9,425 nt of DNA from JAAEQG01 sp023133475 (lineage in GTDB: Bacteria > Planctomycetota > Phycisphaerae > UBA1845). The notes beneath the pieces are model-generated. The model had not been told where the DNA came from and did not search any database. It was given only the letters and a program-made list of their open reading frames with translations. Where the stretch lies: positions 1 through 9,425 of the forward strand of contig DAOVLE010000208.1 of the NCBI GenBank assembly GCA_030631415.1, in the 5' to 3' direction. The translations under genes and the position numbers were made by a program. Below are positions 1 to 6,104 of this stretch, piece after piece (within the stretch, counting starts at the first letter, position 1; every line of letters begins with the position of its first letter).

Positions 1-9
1 CATCTCACT

Positions 10-31
10 GTAGGGTGGGTTTTACCCGCCG
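10..31 (+). repeat. TAGGGYGGGT-family palindromic repeat, copy 1
   Basis: GTAGGGTGGGT is followed by TTTACCCGCC, giving a short hairpin of REP type. The same GTAGGGYGGGT core recurs at 45-61, 1184-1197, 3185-3203, 8787-8797 and, inverted, at 8937-8947. All copies lie between genes or inside element B. Confidence 0.6.
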
Positions 32-44
32 TCTCACTCAGCGG

Positions 45-61
45 TGTAGGGTGGGTGGGGG
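45..61 (+). repeat. TAGGGYGGGT-family repeat, copy 2 (half site)
   Basis: TGTAGGGTGGGTGGGGG carries the family core but no inverted second half. It lies 35 bp after copy 1 in the same orientation, which gives a tandem pair. Confidence 0.5.
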
Positions 62-160
62 ACGGATGGCCGCTCCCTTACGGTCGCGGTACTGATTGGG
101 CGGCACTGATTGGTTCGAAAAACGTCGCCCTCCCCCCATTTTCCATTTTCAATTTTCCAT

Positions 161-1162
161 TTACTCGCGTTTGAGTTGCCGGGTCATGAGGTGGTCGATG
201 GCATCAGCCGCGGACTGGTGCCCGTGCAGAACCGAATACACGGCACTGGTAATGGGCATTTCCACCAAGTGCTTGCCTGCCAATTCGAGCACACTCTCAG
301 TTGTTGGAATGCCCTCGATCACCGAATGGGTGGCGGCGATGACATCCGCCATGCTCATGCCCTGTCCGATCCGTTCGCCGGCGGTGCGGTTGCGGCTGGC
401 CGGCGAGATGCACGTGGTAACCAGATCGCCGATACCCGCCAACCCCTTGAAAGTCGAAGCCTGAGCACCCAGAGCGACGCCTAATCGGGTGATCTCCACC
501 AACCCGCGAGTAAGCAACGCAGCCTTGGCATTGTCACCCGCGCCAATCCCATCCACAATGCCGGCAGCCAGAGCAATCACGTTCTTCGTCGCACCCGCCA
601 ACTCGACCCCGATCACGTCCTCGTTGGTGTAAACGCGAAAAGTGCGTGTGCTAAAAGCCCGCTGGACCGTCTCTGCCACGTCCAGGTCCTCGCCGGCTGC
701 CACCACCGTAGCCGGCAGCCCCGAAGCCACCTCCGACGCAATGCTCGGGCCGGATAACGCCACCACCGGCACAGGGCCGACCAAATCCTGAATGATATCC
801 GTCGAACACAGCAACGTGCCGATCTCGATCCCCTTGCTGACGCTCGCCACAGGCACGTTCTCGGGGCAGGCTGACCCGATCGCCTTCCAAACCCCACGCA
901 TATGCTGGCACGGAACCGCCGATACAACCAAACTGCTGCCCGCAAAAGCCTCAACCGCGTCACGGGTCACGTGCAAATGATCGGGAAACCGCGGACCGGG
1001 TAAAAAACGCTTGTTCTCCCGATCCCGTTCAAAGGCCTCCGCCTGGTCGTCGAACGCACTCCAGATCATGACTTCCGTGCCGTGTTCCGCCAGCAGCAGT
1101 GCGCACACCGTCCCCATCGCACCGTCCCCAACCACCGTTGCCCGCTTCAATGGAACCTGCAT
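161..1162 (-). CDS. gpsA: NAD(P)-dependent glycerol-3-phosphate dehydrogenase
   Basis: Converts dihydroxyacetone phosphate to sn-glycerol-3-phosphate with NAD(P)H, the first step toward phospholipid headgroups; cytosolic. The 333 residues match the usual GpsA length. Visible family signatures are the Rossmann dinucleotide loop G12-D13-G14-A15-M16-G17, the SKGIE motif with Lys110, the LSGPS loop at 136-140, the ELAGATKNVIALAAGI helix with the expected catalytic Lys193, GDNAKAAL at 209-216, and GLAGIGDLVTTC followed by the substrate-phosphate-binding SRNR motif at 257-260. The ATG at 1162 places the Rossmann fold at the right distance from the N-terminus. Its ribosome binding site is weak (AGGGA about 12 bases upstream). 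The lipoprotein gene ends 48 bp upstream on the same strand, so co-transcription is possible. No defect is seen. Confidence 0.97.
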   Translation of the reverse strand: MQVPLKRATVVGDGAMGTVCALLLAEHGTEVMIWSAFDDQAEAFERDRENKRFLPGPRFPDHLHVTRDAVEAFAGSSLVVSAVPCQHMRGVWKAIGSACPENVPVASVSKGIEIGTLLCSTDIIQDLVGPVPVVALSGPSIASEVASGLPATVVAAGEDLDVAETVQRAFSTRTFRVYTNEDVIGVELAGATKNVIALAAGIVDGIGAGDNAKAALLTRGLVEITRLGVALGAQASTFKGLAGIGDLVTTCISPASRNRTAGERIGQGMSMADVIAATHSVIEGIPTTESVLELAGKHLVEMPITSAVYSVLHGHQSAADAIDHLMTRQLKRE

Positions 1163-1183
1163 GATGATTTGAGTCCCTGGTTT

Positions 1184-1197
1184 GTAGGGCGGGTTCC
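1184..1197 (+). repeat. TAGGGYGGGT-family repeat in the lipoprotein-gpsA gap
   Basis: GTAGGGCGGGTTCC sits in the 48-bp gap between the lipoprotein stop codon and the gpsA start codon. It would be transcribed within any lipoprotein-gpsA mRNA. It shares GTAGGGCGGGTTCC exactly with the copy at 3185. Confidence 0.5.
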
Positions 1198-1210
1198 GAG
1201 TCAGCGCTGC

Positions 1211-1411
1211 TCAGAAGAACAGTGTGTTCGTCACGCCGAACTGATCGTTAACGAAACTGCTGATGATCGTGCTGACAAACGCCGAAGTCCAGTCCGATGC
1301 CAAGGCGGACGGGTTTATCCCGCACCCGCTGATCTGGAACATCATTCCGGCTGTGGTGACCAGGGCAAGTCTGGTCGTCGCCCAGCGTATCCGCCGACTT
1401 ATGCGTTGCAT
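1211..1411 (-). CDS. Small putative lipoprotein (66 aa), function unknown
   Basis: I do not recognise a family. The start is the ATG at 1411, because the minus strand has a strong Shine-Dalgarno (GGGAGAAGG) just before it; a longer frame beginning at 1462 would be read from repeat element A. The protein begins with an Arg-rich n-region (residues 2-14), then a hydrophobic stretch (15-27) ending in the lipobox-like I27-S28-G29-C30. This predicts cleavage and lipidation at Cys30. The mature part is only 37 residues, with an amphipathic segment (DWTSAFVSTIISSFVNDQFG) and a hydrophobic end (TNTLFF). It may be cotranscribed with gpsA. Small exported proteins with short hydrophobic tails seem usual in planctomycetes, though this comparison is from memory. 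The main doubt is its short length. Confidence 0.72.
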   Translation of the reverse strand: MQRISRRIRWATTRLALVTTAGMMFQISGCGINPSALASDWTSAFVSTIISSFVNDQFGVTNTLFF

Positions 1412-1413
1412 AA

Positions 1414-1422
1414 CCTTCTCCC
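1414..1422 (-). promoter_or_regulatory. Ribosome binding site deciding the lipoprotein start
   Basis: On the minus strand GGGAGAAGG lies 2 bases before the ATG at 1411, with its GGAG core about 6-7 bases away. It supports a 66-residue product over the longer frame. A small hairpin (CCTGG/CCAGG, 1421-1435) overlaps its upstream edge and could affect access. Confidence 0.6.
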
Positions 1423-1446
1423 TGGGCCGTCCAGGCCCGGTAATCC

Positions 1447-1587
1447 GCGCTAGGCCCGGCATTTATGCCGGGTTGAAAGGATGGAATAATACCTCTTTTC
1501 CCTTTTCCCGCCGCCTCCGGCGGCGGGAAAAGGGAAAGGGGGCAAAACGGGACCTTGTTTACCCGGCATAAATGCCGGGCCTAGCGC
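1447..1587. repeat. Composite inverted-repeat element A
   Basis: A 141-bp unit is bounded by a perfect 27-bp inverted repeat (1447-1473 and 1561-1587). Each arm starts GCGCTAGG and contains its own palindrome CCCGGCATTTATGCCGGG (8-bp stem). Between the arms is another perfect hairpin (1497-1537). The same 27-bp ends, with one base changed in one arm, bound element B at 8735-9003. No direct repeat of the target is visible at its borders. It lies between the SH3b gene and the lipoprotein gene, so its hairpins may act as a transcriptional boundary. Open frames across it in either direction are palindrome artefacts. Confidence 0.88.
1497..1537. repeat. Internal hairpin of element A
   Basis: A perfect 19-bp inverted repeat (1497-1515 and 1519-1537) with a 3-base loop. 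The arms contain TTTCCCTTTTCCCGCCGCC and its complement. On the plus strand the 3' arm is purine-rich with no T run; read on the minus strand, a pyrimidine-rich CTTTTCCC tract forms the equivalent 3' side. It could terminate transcription, but the sequence alone does not show this. Confidence 0.8.
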
Positions 1588-1680
1588 TGAAAAACGCGAT
1601 CCTCCGCTATAGAAATAAGCCATTTTCATGGTCTCAAAATGTCGCAACGCGGAACCCTAAACTCGGAATCCACTTGCCGC

Positions 1681-1699
1681 GGCAGGTTTTCAACCTGCC
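1681..1699 (-). terminator. Hairpin downstream of the SH3b gene, possible terminator
   Basis: GGCAGGTT-TTC-AACCTGCC forms a perfect 8-bp stem with a 3-base loop, 21 bases beyond the SH3b stop codon in its direction of transcription. No T run follows on the minus strand, so it is not a classical intrinsic terminator. It could instead be a member of a palindromic repeat family. Confidence 0.3.
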
Positions 1700-1720
1700 C
1701 TGCGAACTCCACCAGAGCAC

Positions 1721-3091
1721 TCAAGGGTGCGACGCAGAGGCGGTCTCCTCGTCTGAATCGGAACCCTCCTTCGAGTCTACGGCGATGCGATCCCGCGTGC
1801 CCTTGTCGGGACGGTCGAGCACTACCAACTCAGCCGCCACGTAAATCGAGATCGGGTCCACGTCCCCGGTTTGGAGAATGCGCTCACGGGCTCGCACCCC
1901 CACACGACGCCCGAGAAAATCACGGGCATCAAGGCCCGAATCGGGCGGAATCTCCACGTAACCCAGCGTCCGGGGCGGCGTGAAATCCGGGTCGATCAGC
2001 CGATAACGCTGCGGCCCCACCGGTGAACTATACAACGCACTTGGGTGAAGCTCGCCCTCGATGTCGAATCCAGCCTCGATGCGGACCGGCAATGGGCGCA
2101 GGTTGGACCGCTCTGCCAGGGCATCCTTGCGAGTGCTGCGAACCTCCTCCCGGAGTTGACGCACTTTGCGCACACCCTCGATCATGTCTCGGGCAGCCTC
2201 GATCTGACGAACCCGAACACCAGCATAGGATTTCGTATAGCCGTCCACATCCTGCTCGGACAACTCGCGGAAACCCGGCAGCAACTCAGAGAAGTCACGC
2301 TGTTCCAGCGGTTTGCCCATCTCCTCCTTCAACCTGGCGTCCAGGGCTTCGAGCCGGCTACGGTATTCTGCCACCGGAACCGAGTCATCCTCGGTTGCCT
2401 GCTCCTGTGCTTGAGGATCCGCCGCGGCGACGGAGGAGCCGGGCATCGGTTCGCCCTGCACCACCTCAACATCCAGGCCTTCCTCGAGGGGAACCGCCGG
2501 TTCGCCGCTCGAACTGGCCGGCTTGTCACCATGCCGGGCATCAGCCAACTCGTCATGTTGTCGGGCATCAGCCAACTCAGCCCCAAACACCGCCCCGGCA
2601 ACACGCTGGATATACTGGTGAGACACCCACAAAGCCGCCCCCTCGGGTGGCTCAATCTTGAGAAAGTCATCATCAGCCGGCCCGATAATCCGGATCAACG
2701 CGCCGCTTTTGAGTTTGAGTTGTTTGGCGTAATTGTGGCTGGACAACTCTGATCCCGCCCGGACGTAGACGTTGTCGGCGTTGACCACTCCGTTAACACC
2801 GTCACCGCGATCCACGTACTGTTCGGCGATCAGGCTGAAGCAACCGCTCGGGGGCACGATCTTAAGCCACCCGTGCTCTGTGCCGAAAACGCCCACACGG
2901 TCGCCCGCCCGCAGGCGAGTGACCACATAGTAGTTTGTGCTGGGGCCGCTACGCACGTTGAGGTTCTTGGCTGTTATCTCGCCGACATAAGGCTCGAAGG
3001 GCGGTTTATCCTGTTTCTCTTCCGCCGCCAGGCCCCATACGCCGATCAACAGCATCCCCACCGTCGCCAAAGCCAAATGTTTGCCTTGCAT
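1721..3091 (-). CDS. Exported protein with two SH3b domains and a coiled-coil region
   Basis: Starts at the ATG at 3091 with GGAG 8 bases upstream. Residues 1-22 form a signal peptide (hydrophobic TVGMLLIGVWGLAA), so the protein should be periplasmic or envelope-associated. Two bacterial SH3-like domains follow: about 36-95 (NLNVRSGPSTNYYVVTRLRAGD) and about 100-163 (NVYVRAGSELSSHNY...QYIQRV). Such domains often bind peptidoglycan or cell-wall peptides. Residues 172-240 are a low-complexity acidic linker containing a 9-residue tandem repeat (LADARQHDE/LADARHGDK). Residues 241-330 are charged and helical, probably coiled coil, and 335-430 form an uncharacterised beta-rich domain (RYRLIDPDF, RRVGVRARERI). 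The tail is acidic. It has its own promoter candidate. The specific role is unknown; a cell-envelope structural or anchoring function is inference. Confidence 0.9.
   Translation of the reverse strand: MQGKHLALATVGMLLIGVWGLAAEEKQDKPPFEPYVGEITAKNLNVRSGPSTNYYVVTRLRAGDRVGVFGTEHGWLKIVPPSGCFSLIAEQYVDRGDGVNGVVNADNVYVRAGSELSSHNYAKQLKLKSGALIRIIGPADDDFLKIEPPEGAALWVSHQYIQRVAGAVFGAELADARQHDELADARHGDKPASSSGEPAVPLEEGLDVEVVQGEPMPGSSVAAADPQAQEQATEDDSVPVAEYRSRLEALDARLKEEMGKPLEQRDFSELLPGFRELSEQDVDGYTKSYAGVRVRQIEAARDMIEGVRKVRQLREEVRSTRKDALAERSNLRPLPVRIEAGFDIEGELHPSALYSSPVGPQRYRLIDPDFTPPRTLGYVEIPPDSGLDARDFLGRRVGVRARERILQTGDVDPISIYVAAELVVLDRPDKGTRDRIAVDSKEGSDSDEETASASHP
2535..2578 (-). repeat. 27-bp tandem duplication inside the SH3b gene
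   Basis: CGGGCATCAGCCAACTC occurs at 2535-2551 and again at 2562-2578, offset by 27 bp. This encodes two copies of a 9-residue unit in the linker. It looks like a recent in-frame duplication in a flexible region. Confidence 0.75.
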
Positions 3092-3154
3092 GATTAGAAC
3101 TCCATCTTATGTTCAGACGTGGGATACCCATTCGCGTCCAACCGCACACCAACC

Positions 3155-3183
3155 ACTCTAGTCTTGAAGTGACCTTTTGTCAA
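3155..3183 (-). promoter_or_regulatory. Sigma-70-type promoter candidate for the SH3b gene
   Basis: On the minus strand a perfect TTGACA (3178-3183) is followed after 17 bases by TAGAGT (3155-3160; 4 of 6 consensus). The -10 lies about 63 bases before the start codon. Repeat copy 3185-3203 abuts the -35 box. Confidence 0.45.
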
Positions 3184-3184
3184 A

Positions 3185-3203
3185 GTAGGGCGGGTTCCAC
3201 CCA
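3185..3203 (+). repeat. TAGGGYGGGT-family repeat next to the SH3b promoter
   Basis: GTAGGGCGGGTTCCACCCA contains the family core plus an inverted ACCC half, so it can form a small hairpin. It begins one base upstream of the -35 box of the SH3b promoter candidate. Confidence 0.55.
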
Positions 3204-3395
3204 GCGATTCCGTAAGTATGGTCTGAAGGTGTTGAGGGCCAAGGGCTTGCGGGCGGATAGCATTGGGAGCATGTTCGCAATGGGGTTTTCGGGTCGGTTT
3301 GGGCGGGGAGGCCCCGGCCTCAGCGTCAGCGAGGTTGTTTTGGTGGCGATGGAGGAAGTGAGGGGGAAACGGAGCCCTGAGTCATCGGGGGAGCA

Positions 3396-3971
3396 TCAGG
3401 TTGGCGCGGCTGGCGGCCCACGGATCTCCGCGTAGAGGTCTGCGGCGATCAACTTGCCCACATGCAGCATCGTGATCGCCCGGCGAGCCTCAGCCTTGAG
3501 ATTCCGGCAGAAGAAGGCCATAAACACGTTCAGGCACAGCATCGCGAACAGGACGAAGATCAATATCGCCGTGGGGTGATGCCGGAAGACGTGGTTCGCA
3601 TGCCAGCGATTGACCAGTTCGTTGAACCCCTGGTTCTCGATGCTCCAGCGGTCATGGCCCATGTTCACGACAGCCCGGGTTGAGGCCTGCGATGCAGATA
3701 GGGTGGTGACCCACATCCAGTCCGAGGTGAGTTCCGCTTCTTGCCCGTCCAATTGCCGACGAACCGTCCACGTCTCCAGGCTCCGGACAACCCGCACCAG
3801 CGCTGACACCGCCGGCCAACTGGTGAAGGTGTTGCAGTCCCAGCCCCGGCGTCGACGTTTCCCACAGTCAACATCCACATGGGCCGGCAGGATGCCAAAC
3901 AGGGACCGGGCATCCTCGATCAGGTTCGGGCGATTGTCTTTCAGGACTGCCATGGCATGCTTGCATCGTCG
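3396..3971 (-). pseudogene. Truncated DDE transposase, C-terminal part only
   Basis: About 190 residues remain of what in related DDE (IS4/IS5-like superfamily) transposases is a much longer protein. The frame begins mid-domain: it is open upstream of the first Met (3953) only to a TAG at 3972-3974. The remaining sequence starts around MAVLKDNRPNLIEDARSLF, the usual KxNQP-type stretch after the second catalytic Asp. It contains HDRWSIENQGFNELVNRWH, carrying the conserved R-x3-E-N-x-GFN block with the expected third catalytic acid (Glu). The following HHPTAILIFVLFAMLCLNVF hydrophobic helix is also typical. The N-terminal half with the first catalytic residues is absent, so it should be inactive. 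The family assignment below superfamily level is uncertain. It follows the CotH stop codon by only a few bases on the same strand. Confidence 0.85.
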
Positions 3972-3976
3972 CTACT

Positions 3977-5656
3977 TCAGTCACGATTGGCCTCCAAAAA
4001 GCTGATCGCCGCCTCGCTACGCTGGGCCACGTGATTCAGAAGGTTGTCGAGTTCCGTGTCGAATTCCCGCGAATCGAACAGGAACGTGTAGCCGGGCTGC
4101 TCACCGTCGGCGCCTACCACGTAAGGCGCGATGAGATCGTGTGCGGCCCGGAAACGCTCCTGGGTCGGCTCGCCGGCGAACGCACCTTCGATCACGTCTT
4201 GCACATGAGAGACATACGTTGCCCAATACACAGGATCGTCCATCAGGTATCGGATCAGCGGCCAGTTCTCGTCCACCTCGTCGAGTTTGAGAGAGAGGGG
4301 TGCGAAAGGTTGCCCGAGCGCAGTCGATTTGAACGCCTCGTTGCAATCCCAGGGAATCCAGTACAGACGCCAGGCGTCGGCAGGATTGGAGTAGAGGTAG
4401 TAGTTCTGCGGCATGTTGCCGTACGAATCCCAGTTCTGGACAAGCGTGTTCACCGCGAGCCAGCGCAGGAACTCGTCGACGTTCAGTGTGGTTTCCAGGC
4501 CGGCTCGCCACGCGGCGGGATCGGAGCGGTCGGCGTGCAACGCCGTGACGGCGCCCTCCACGTCGCTCCAGTCCTCTTCGGATTTGTTCGTTTTCTTGGG
4601 AAACGACTCCTCGTCGAACGAAACCCAGGTCGCGCCGCCACCCTCGGGCTTGTAGAGGTTTCCGCCGTCCTCGCCGAACTGCGTATCGAACATCGGGCCG
4701 TCGGGGACTTCGGTCATGGTGTAGAGCCCGAAGTATGTAACCCCCTCACCGAAATCTACGTACACCCGATAGAAGGCCGTCCGCGGCGCGGGCACGCCGG
4801 CCTCGCGGAAGATGTCGTGCGCCACCTTCTCACGCAGCATTGACGAATCGTTGAAGTTGTTGGCCAACACCAGTCTCTTGAAGCCGAAGAACCGCTGATT
4901 GTCGATCTCCGGATACTCATCCTCGAACTCGTCGAAATCAAACCGGAATGGCAGCTTGGTAATACCAAGCTGCCATGGATGTGACAACGTCGAATTCCCC
5001 TTGAAGCGAATCCCGACGTGCCACCACGTCTTGCCCTCGAACTCGACGGTGCAAGGCACGTAGATCGGGTTCCTCGGCAGAAGTCCGATCAAACCGGCGT
5101 CACTCGGCCATCCTCCTCCGCCCGGTGGAGGACCGTCGCCCGGAGGAGGGCCGGCCGCCCCTTCCGGAATGCAAGCCAACCGGCCATCGGAGAGCATCGT
5201 GCAGATTCCGGAGATGACATCTCCCCCGACAGACACGGTGCAGGCATCTCCTTCCTGCATCCCCTCACACGCCTCGAACGCTTCCGGCGGCACCGTCTCG
5301 GGTGGAATCTGCCCGGCTGGCCTCCTATCGCCGGGGTTCCCGGGCGGTCGCGGAGGCCCGTCGCCGACCGCGCCGAACTCACCGAGCATGTCGGTCATGT
5401 CGTCTTGCATCGCTTGCCAGTCAGCCGGCGCAATCGTGATATCCAGCCGGTTCACCTTGCCCTGGGCAAAAACCTCATCGTAGTCCGGGGGTGCGCTCTT
5501 GCCGTGCGTTTCGTCCGTCCAGCCAACGGGGCGTTTGCCGCCGGACGGCAACTCGGCCCATTGCGTCAGGCCGCCGCACGATACCGACATCGCGGCGGTA
5601 GCCGCAGCCATCCCTAGAAACGCGACACTCTTGATGGTTGAACACAGTTGTTTCAT
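3977..5656 (-). CDS. CotH-family (spore-coat-H kinase-like) exported protein
   Basis: The ATG at 5656 is chosen: AAAGG lies 7 bases upstream and a signal peptide starts directly (MKQLCSTIKSVAFLGMAAAT). A GTG at 5686 would add ten residues before it. Cys27 in SVSC may be a lipidation site, though the lipobox is loose. The 559-residue protein has CotH features: VNRLDITIAPADWQAM (68-83), IRFKGNS (216-222), VLANNFNDSSMLREKVAHDIF (263-283), GVTYFGLYTMTEVPDGPMFD with the acidic pair near 316-319, GNLYKPEGG (332-340), and WIPWDCNEAF (433-442), equivalent to the metal-binding region. Some CotH proteins are protein kinases that phosphorylate secreted proteins; the substrate here is unknown. Residues 97-186 are a Pro/Gly-rich insertion carrying a four-cysteine segment (Cys130, 138, 152, 162). 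The C-terminus appears complete despite the transposase fragment next to it. Confidence 0.92.
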   Translation of the reverse strand: MKQLCSTIKSVAFLGMAAATAAMSVSCGGLTQWAELPSGGKRPVGWTDETHGKSAPPDYDEVFAQGKVNRLDITIAPADWQAMQDDMTDMLGEFGAVGDGPPRPPGNPGDRRPAGQIPPETVPPEAFEACEGMQEGDACTVSVGGDVISGICTMLSDGRLACIPEGAAGPPPGDGPPPGGGGWPSDAGLIGLLPRNPIYVPCTVEFEGKTWWHVGIRFKGNSTLSHPWQLGITKLPFRFDFDEFEDEYPEIDNQRFFGFKRLVLANNFNDSSMLREKVAHDIFREAGVPAPRTAFYRVYVDFGEGVTYFGLYTMTEVPDGPMFDTQFGEDGGNLYKPEGGGATWVSFDEESFPKKTNKSEEDWSDVEGAVTALHADRSDPAAWRAGLETTLNVDEFLRWLAVNTLVQNWDSYGNMPQNYYLYSNPADAWRLYWIPWDCNEAFKSTALGQPFAPLSLKLDEVDENWPLIRYLMDDPVYWATYVSHVQDVIEGAFAGEPTQERFRAAHDLIAPYVVGADGEQPGYTFLFDSREFDTELDNLLNHVAQRSEAAISFLEANRD

Positions 5657-5723
5657 GATGGGGCCTTTCTGCTCGTGGAGGTACACTTGCCTTCAACATA
5701 TCGAACCTCTTCGCTCACTCCCA

Positions 5724-5753
5724 ACTATACGTCGAATCCGCATTGAGCGTAAA
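5724..5753 (-). promoter_or_regulatory. Sigma-70-type promoter candidate for cotH
   Basis: On the minus strand TTTACG (5748-5753; 4 of 6 consensus) and TATAGT (5724-5729; 5 of 6) are 18 bases apart. The -10 lies about 68 bases before the cotH ATG. The -35 box overlaps the left arm of the 21-bp inverted repeat at 5749-5769. Confidence 0.4.
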
Positions 5754-5854
5754 TATTCAGTAAACCCGTATGCGGAATAGCGTGGGGTTTGTAGCGGCAG
5801 GCTTGCGCTAGGTTGCCTCGTTGCCTCTTCACCACGGGTTTACTGAATGTTTAC
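5749..5854. repeat. 21-bp imperfect inverted repeat with 64-bp spacer
   Basis: Arms 5749-5769 and 5834-5854 match at 20 of 21 positions; the shared perfect core is ATTCAGTAAACCCGT and its complement. The spacer contains CAGGCTTGCGCTAGG (5798-5812). The same 15 bases occur in inverse orientation across the right border of element B (8996-9010). It may be the remains of another repeat element or a regulatory site for cotH; no flanking duplication was found. Confidence 0.75.
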
Positions 5855-5882
5855 CACCCGACACGCCCTAATTTAGCTGTAA

Positions 5883-5890
5883 CTTTTTTC
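5883..5890. repeat. Left 8-bp target-site duplication of the MITE
   Basis: CTTTTTTC immediately precedes the left terminal repeat and recurs exactly at 6097-6104 immediately after the right one. Confidence 0.75.
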
Positions 5891-5911
5891 GTAACCGTTC
5901 ACACCGGGTGG

Positions 5912-5981
5912 CACGGACAAGAACCGCCGGCGAACAACGCTACGCCATCACCGTGGAACGTTCGAGCGGTTCTTGTCCGTG
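5912..5981. repeat. MITE internal hairpin 1
   Basis: CACGGACAAGAACCGC (5912-5927) and its exact complement (5966-5981) form a 16-bp stem with a 38-base loop. The loop has an additional CGAAC/GTTCG pairing (5931-5935 with 5960-5964). Confidence 0.85.
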
Positions 5982-6002
5982 GGAACACACGACGGCCTTC
6001 GC

Positions 6003-6071
6003 CACGGACAAGGATCGCCGCCGACATCTCGGCCCATTCGGGGCGTTCCTTCAAGGCGATCCTTGTCCGTG
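6003..6071. repeat. MITE internal hairpin 2
   Basis: CACGGACAAGGATCGCC (6003-6019) and its exact complement (6055-6071) form a 17-bp stem with a 35-base loop. The first ten bases are identical to hairpin 1 and the later part differs by compensated changes on both arms. The loop holds a small hairpin, GCCGA-CATC-TCGGC (6020-6033). Confidence 0.85.
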
Positions 6072-6096
6072 CCACCCAGAGGGCGTGAACGGTTAC

Positions 6097-6104
6097 CTTT
6101 TTTC
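6097..6104. repeat. Right 8-bp target-site duplication of the MITE
   Basis: CTTTTTTC directly after the right terminal repeat, identical to 5883-5890. Removing the element and one copy gives a continuous AACTTTTTTCCAGGAAAC sequence. Confidence 0.75.

Larger units (their letters stand above)
1..160. other. Repeat-rich intergenic region downstream of gpsA
   Basis: No gene is supported here. The stretch holds two copies of a GTAGGGTGGGT motif (about 10-31 and 45-61). The first is followed by a partial inverted copy, so it can fold. An imperfect palindrome lies at 70-89 (CCGCTCCC, loop TTAC, GGTCGCGG). A 14-bp near-tandem repeat follows at 87-100 and 101-114 (12 of 14 bases equal, core ACTGATTGG). 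A low-complexity A/T-rich tract of repeated TTTTCCATTTTC-like words at 137-162 runs into the gpsA stop codon. The gpsA transcript would enter this region, but I see no hairpin followed by a T run on the minus strand, so no intrinsic terminator is called. Confidence 0.6.
3092..3395. other. Intergenic region between the SH3b gene and the transposase remnant
   Basis: No gene is supported. The left part holds the SH3b promoter candidate (3155-3183) and a repeat copy (3185-3203). The right part, about 3205-3395, lies beyond the transposase stop codon and is probably the 3' untranslated end of the decayed insertion sequence. I could not fix its terminal repeat because the opposite end is missing. 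A plus-strand open frame across here has no ribosome binding site or recognisable protein features. Confidence 0.5.
5891..6096. mobile_element. 206-bp MITE-like element, probably mobilised by an IS66-type transposase
   Basis: Terminal inverted repeats GTAACCGTTCAC (5891-5902) and GTGAACGGTTAC (6085-6096) are perfect over 12 bp. After a short unequal segment the inverted match resumes for 16 bp (GGGTGGCACGGACAAG). An exact 8-bp direct repeat, CTTTTTTC, abuts both ends. IS66-family elements are known to have ends starting GTAA and to make 8-bp duplications, so trans-mobilisation by such an element is a reasonable inference; none is in the window. There is no coding capacity. The interior holds two tandem hairpins. 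The copy lies between divergent genes. Confidence 0.82.

Noticed and set aside
2045..2752. Plus-strand open frame (235 codons) opposite the SH3b gene
   Set aside because: Antisense to a gene with a signal peptide, recognisable domains, promoter and ribosome binding site; no family features of its own.
3109..3435. Plus-strand open frame of 108 codons
   Set aside because: Low-complexity Gly/Arg-rich product, no start signals, overlaps the 3' end of the transposase remnant in antisense.
4031..4843. Long plus-strand open frame (270 codons) opposite cotH
   Set aside because: It lies antisense within a well-supported CotH gene, lacks a ribosome binding site and shows composition typical of a reverse-complement shadow in GC-rich DNA.
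5912..6071. CRISPR-like array from four CACGGACAAG copies
   Set aside because: The copies alternate in orientation, spacing is irregular (36-74 bases start to start) and no cas genes are nearby; inverted hairpins explain it.
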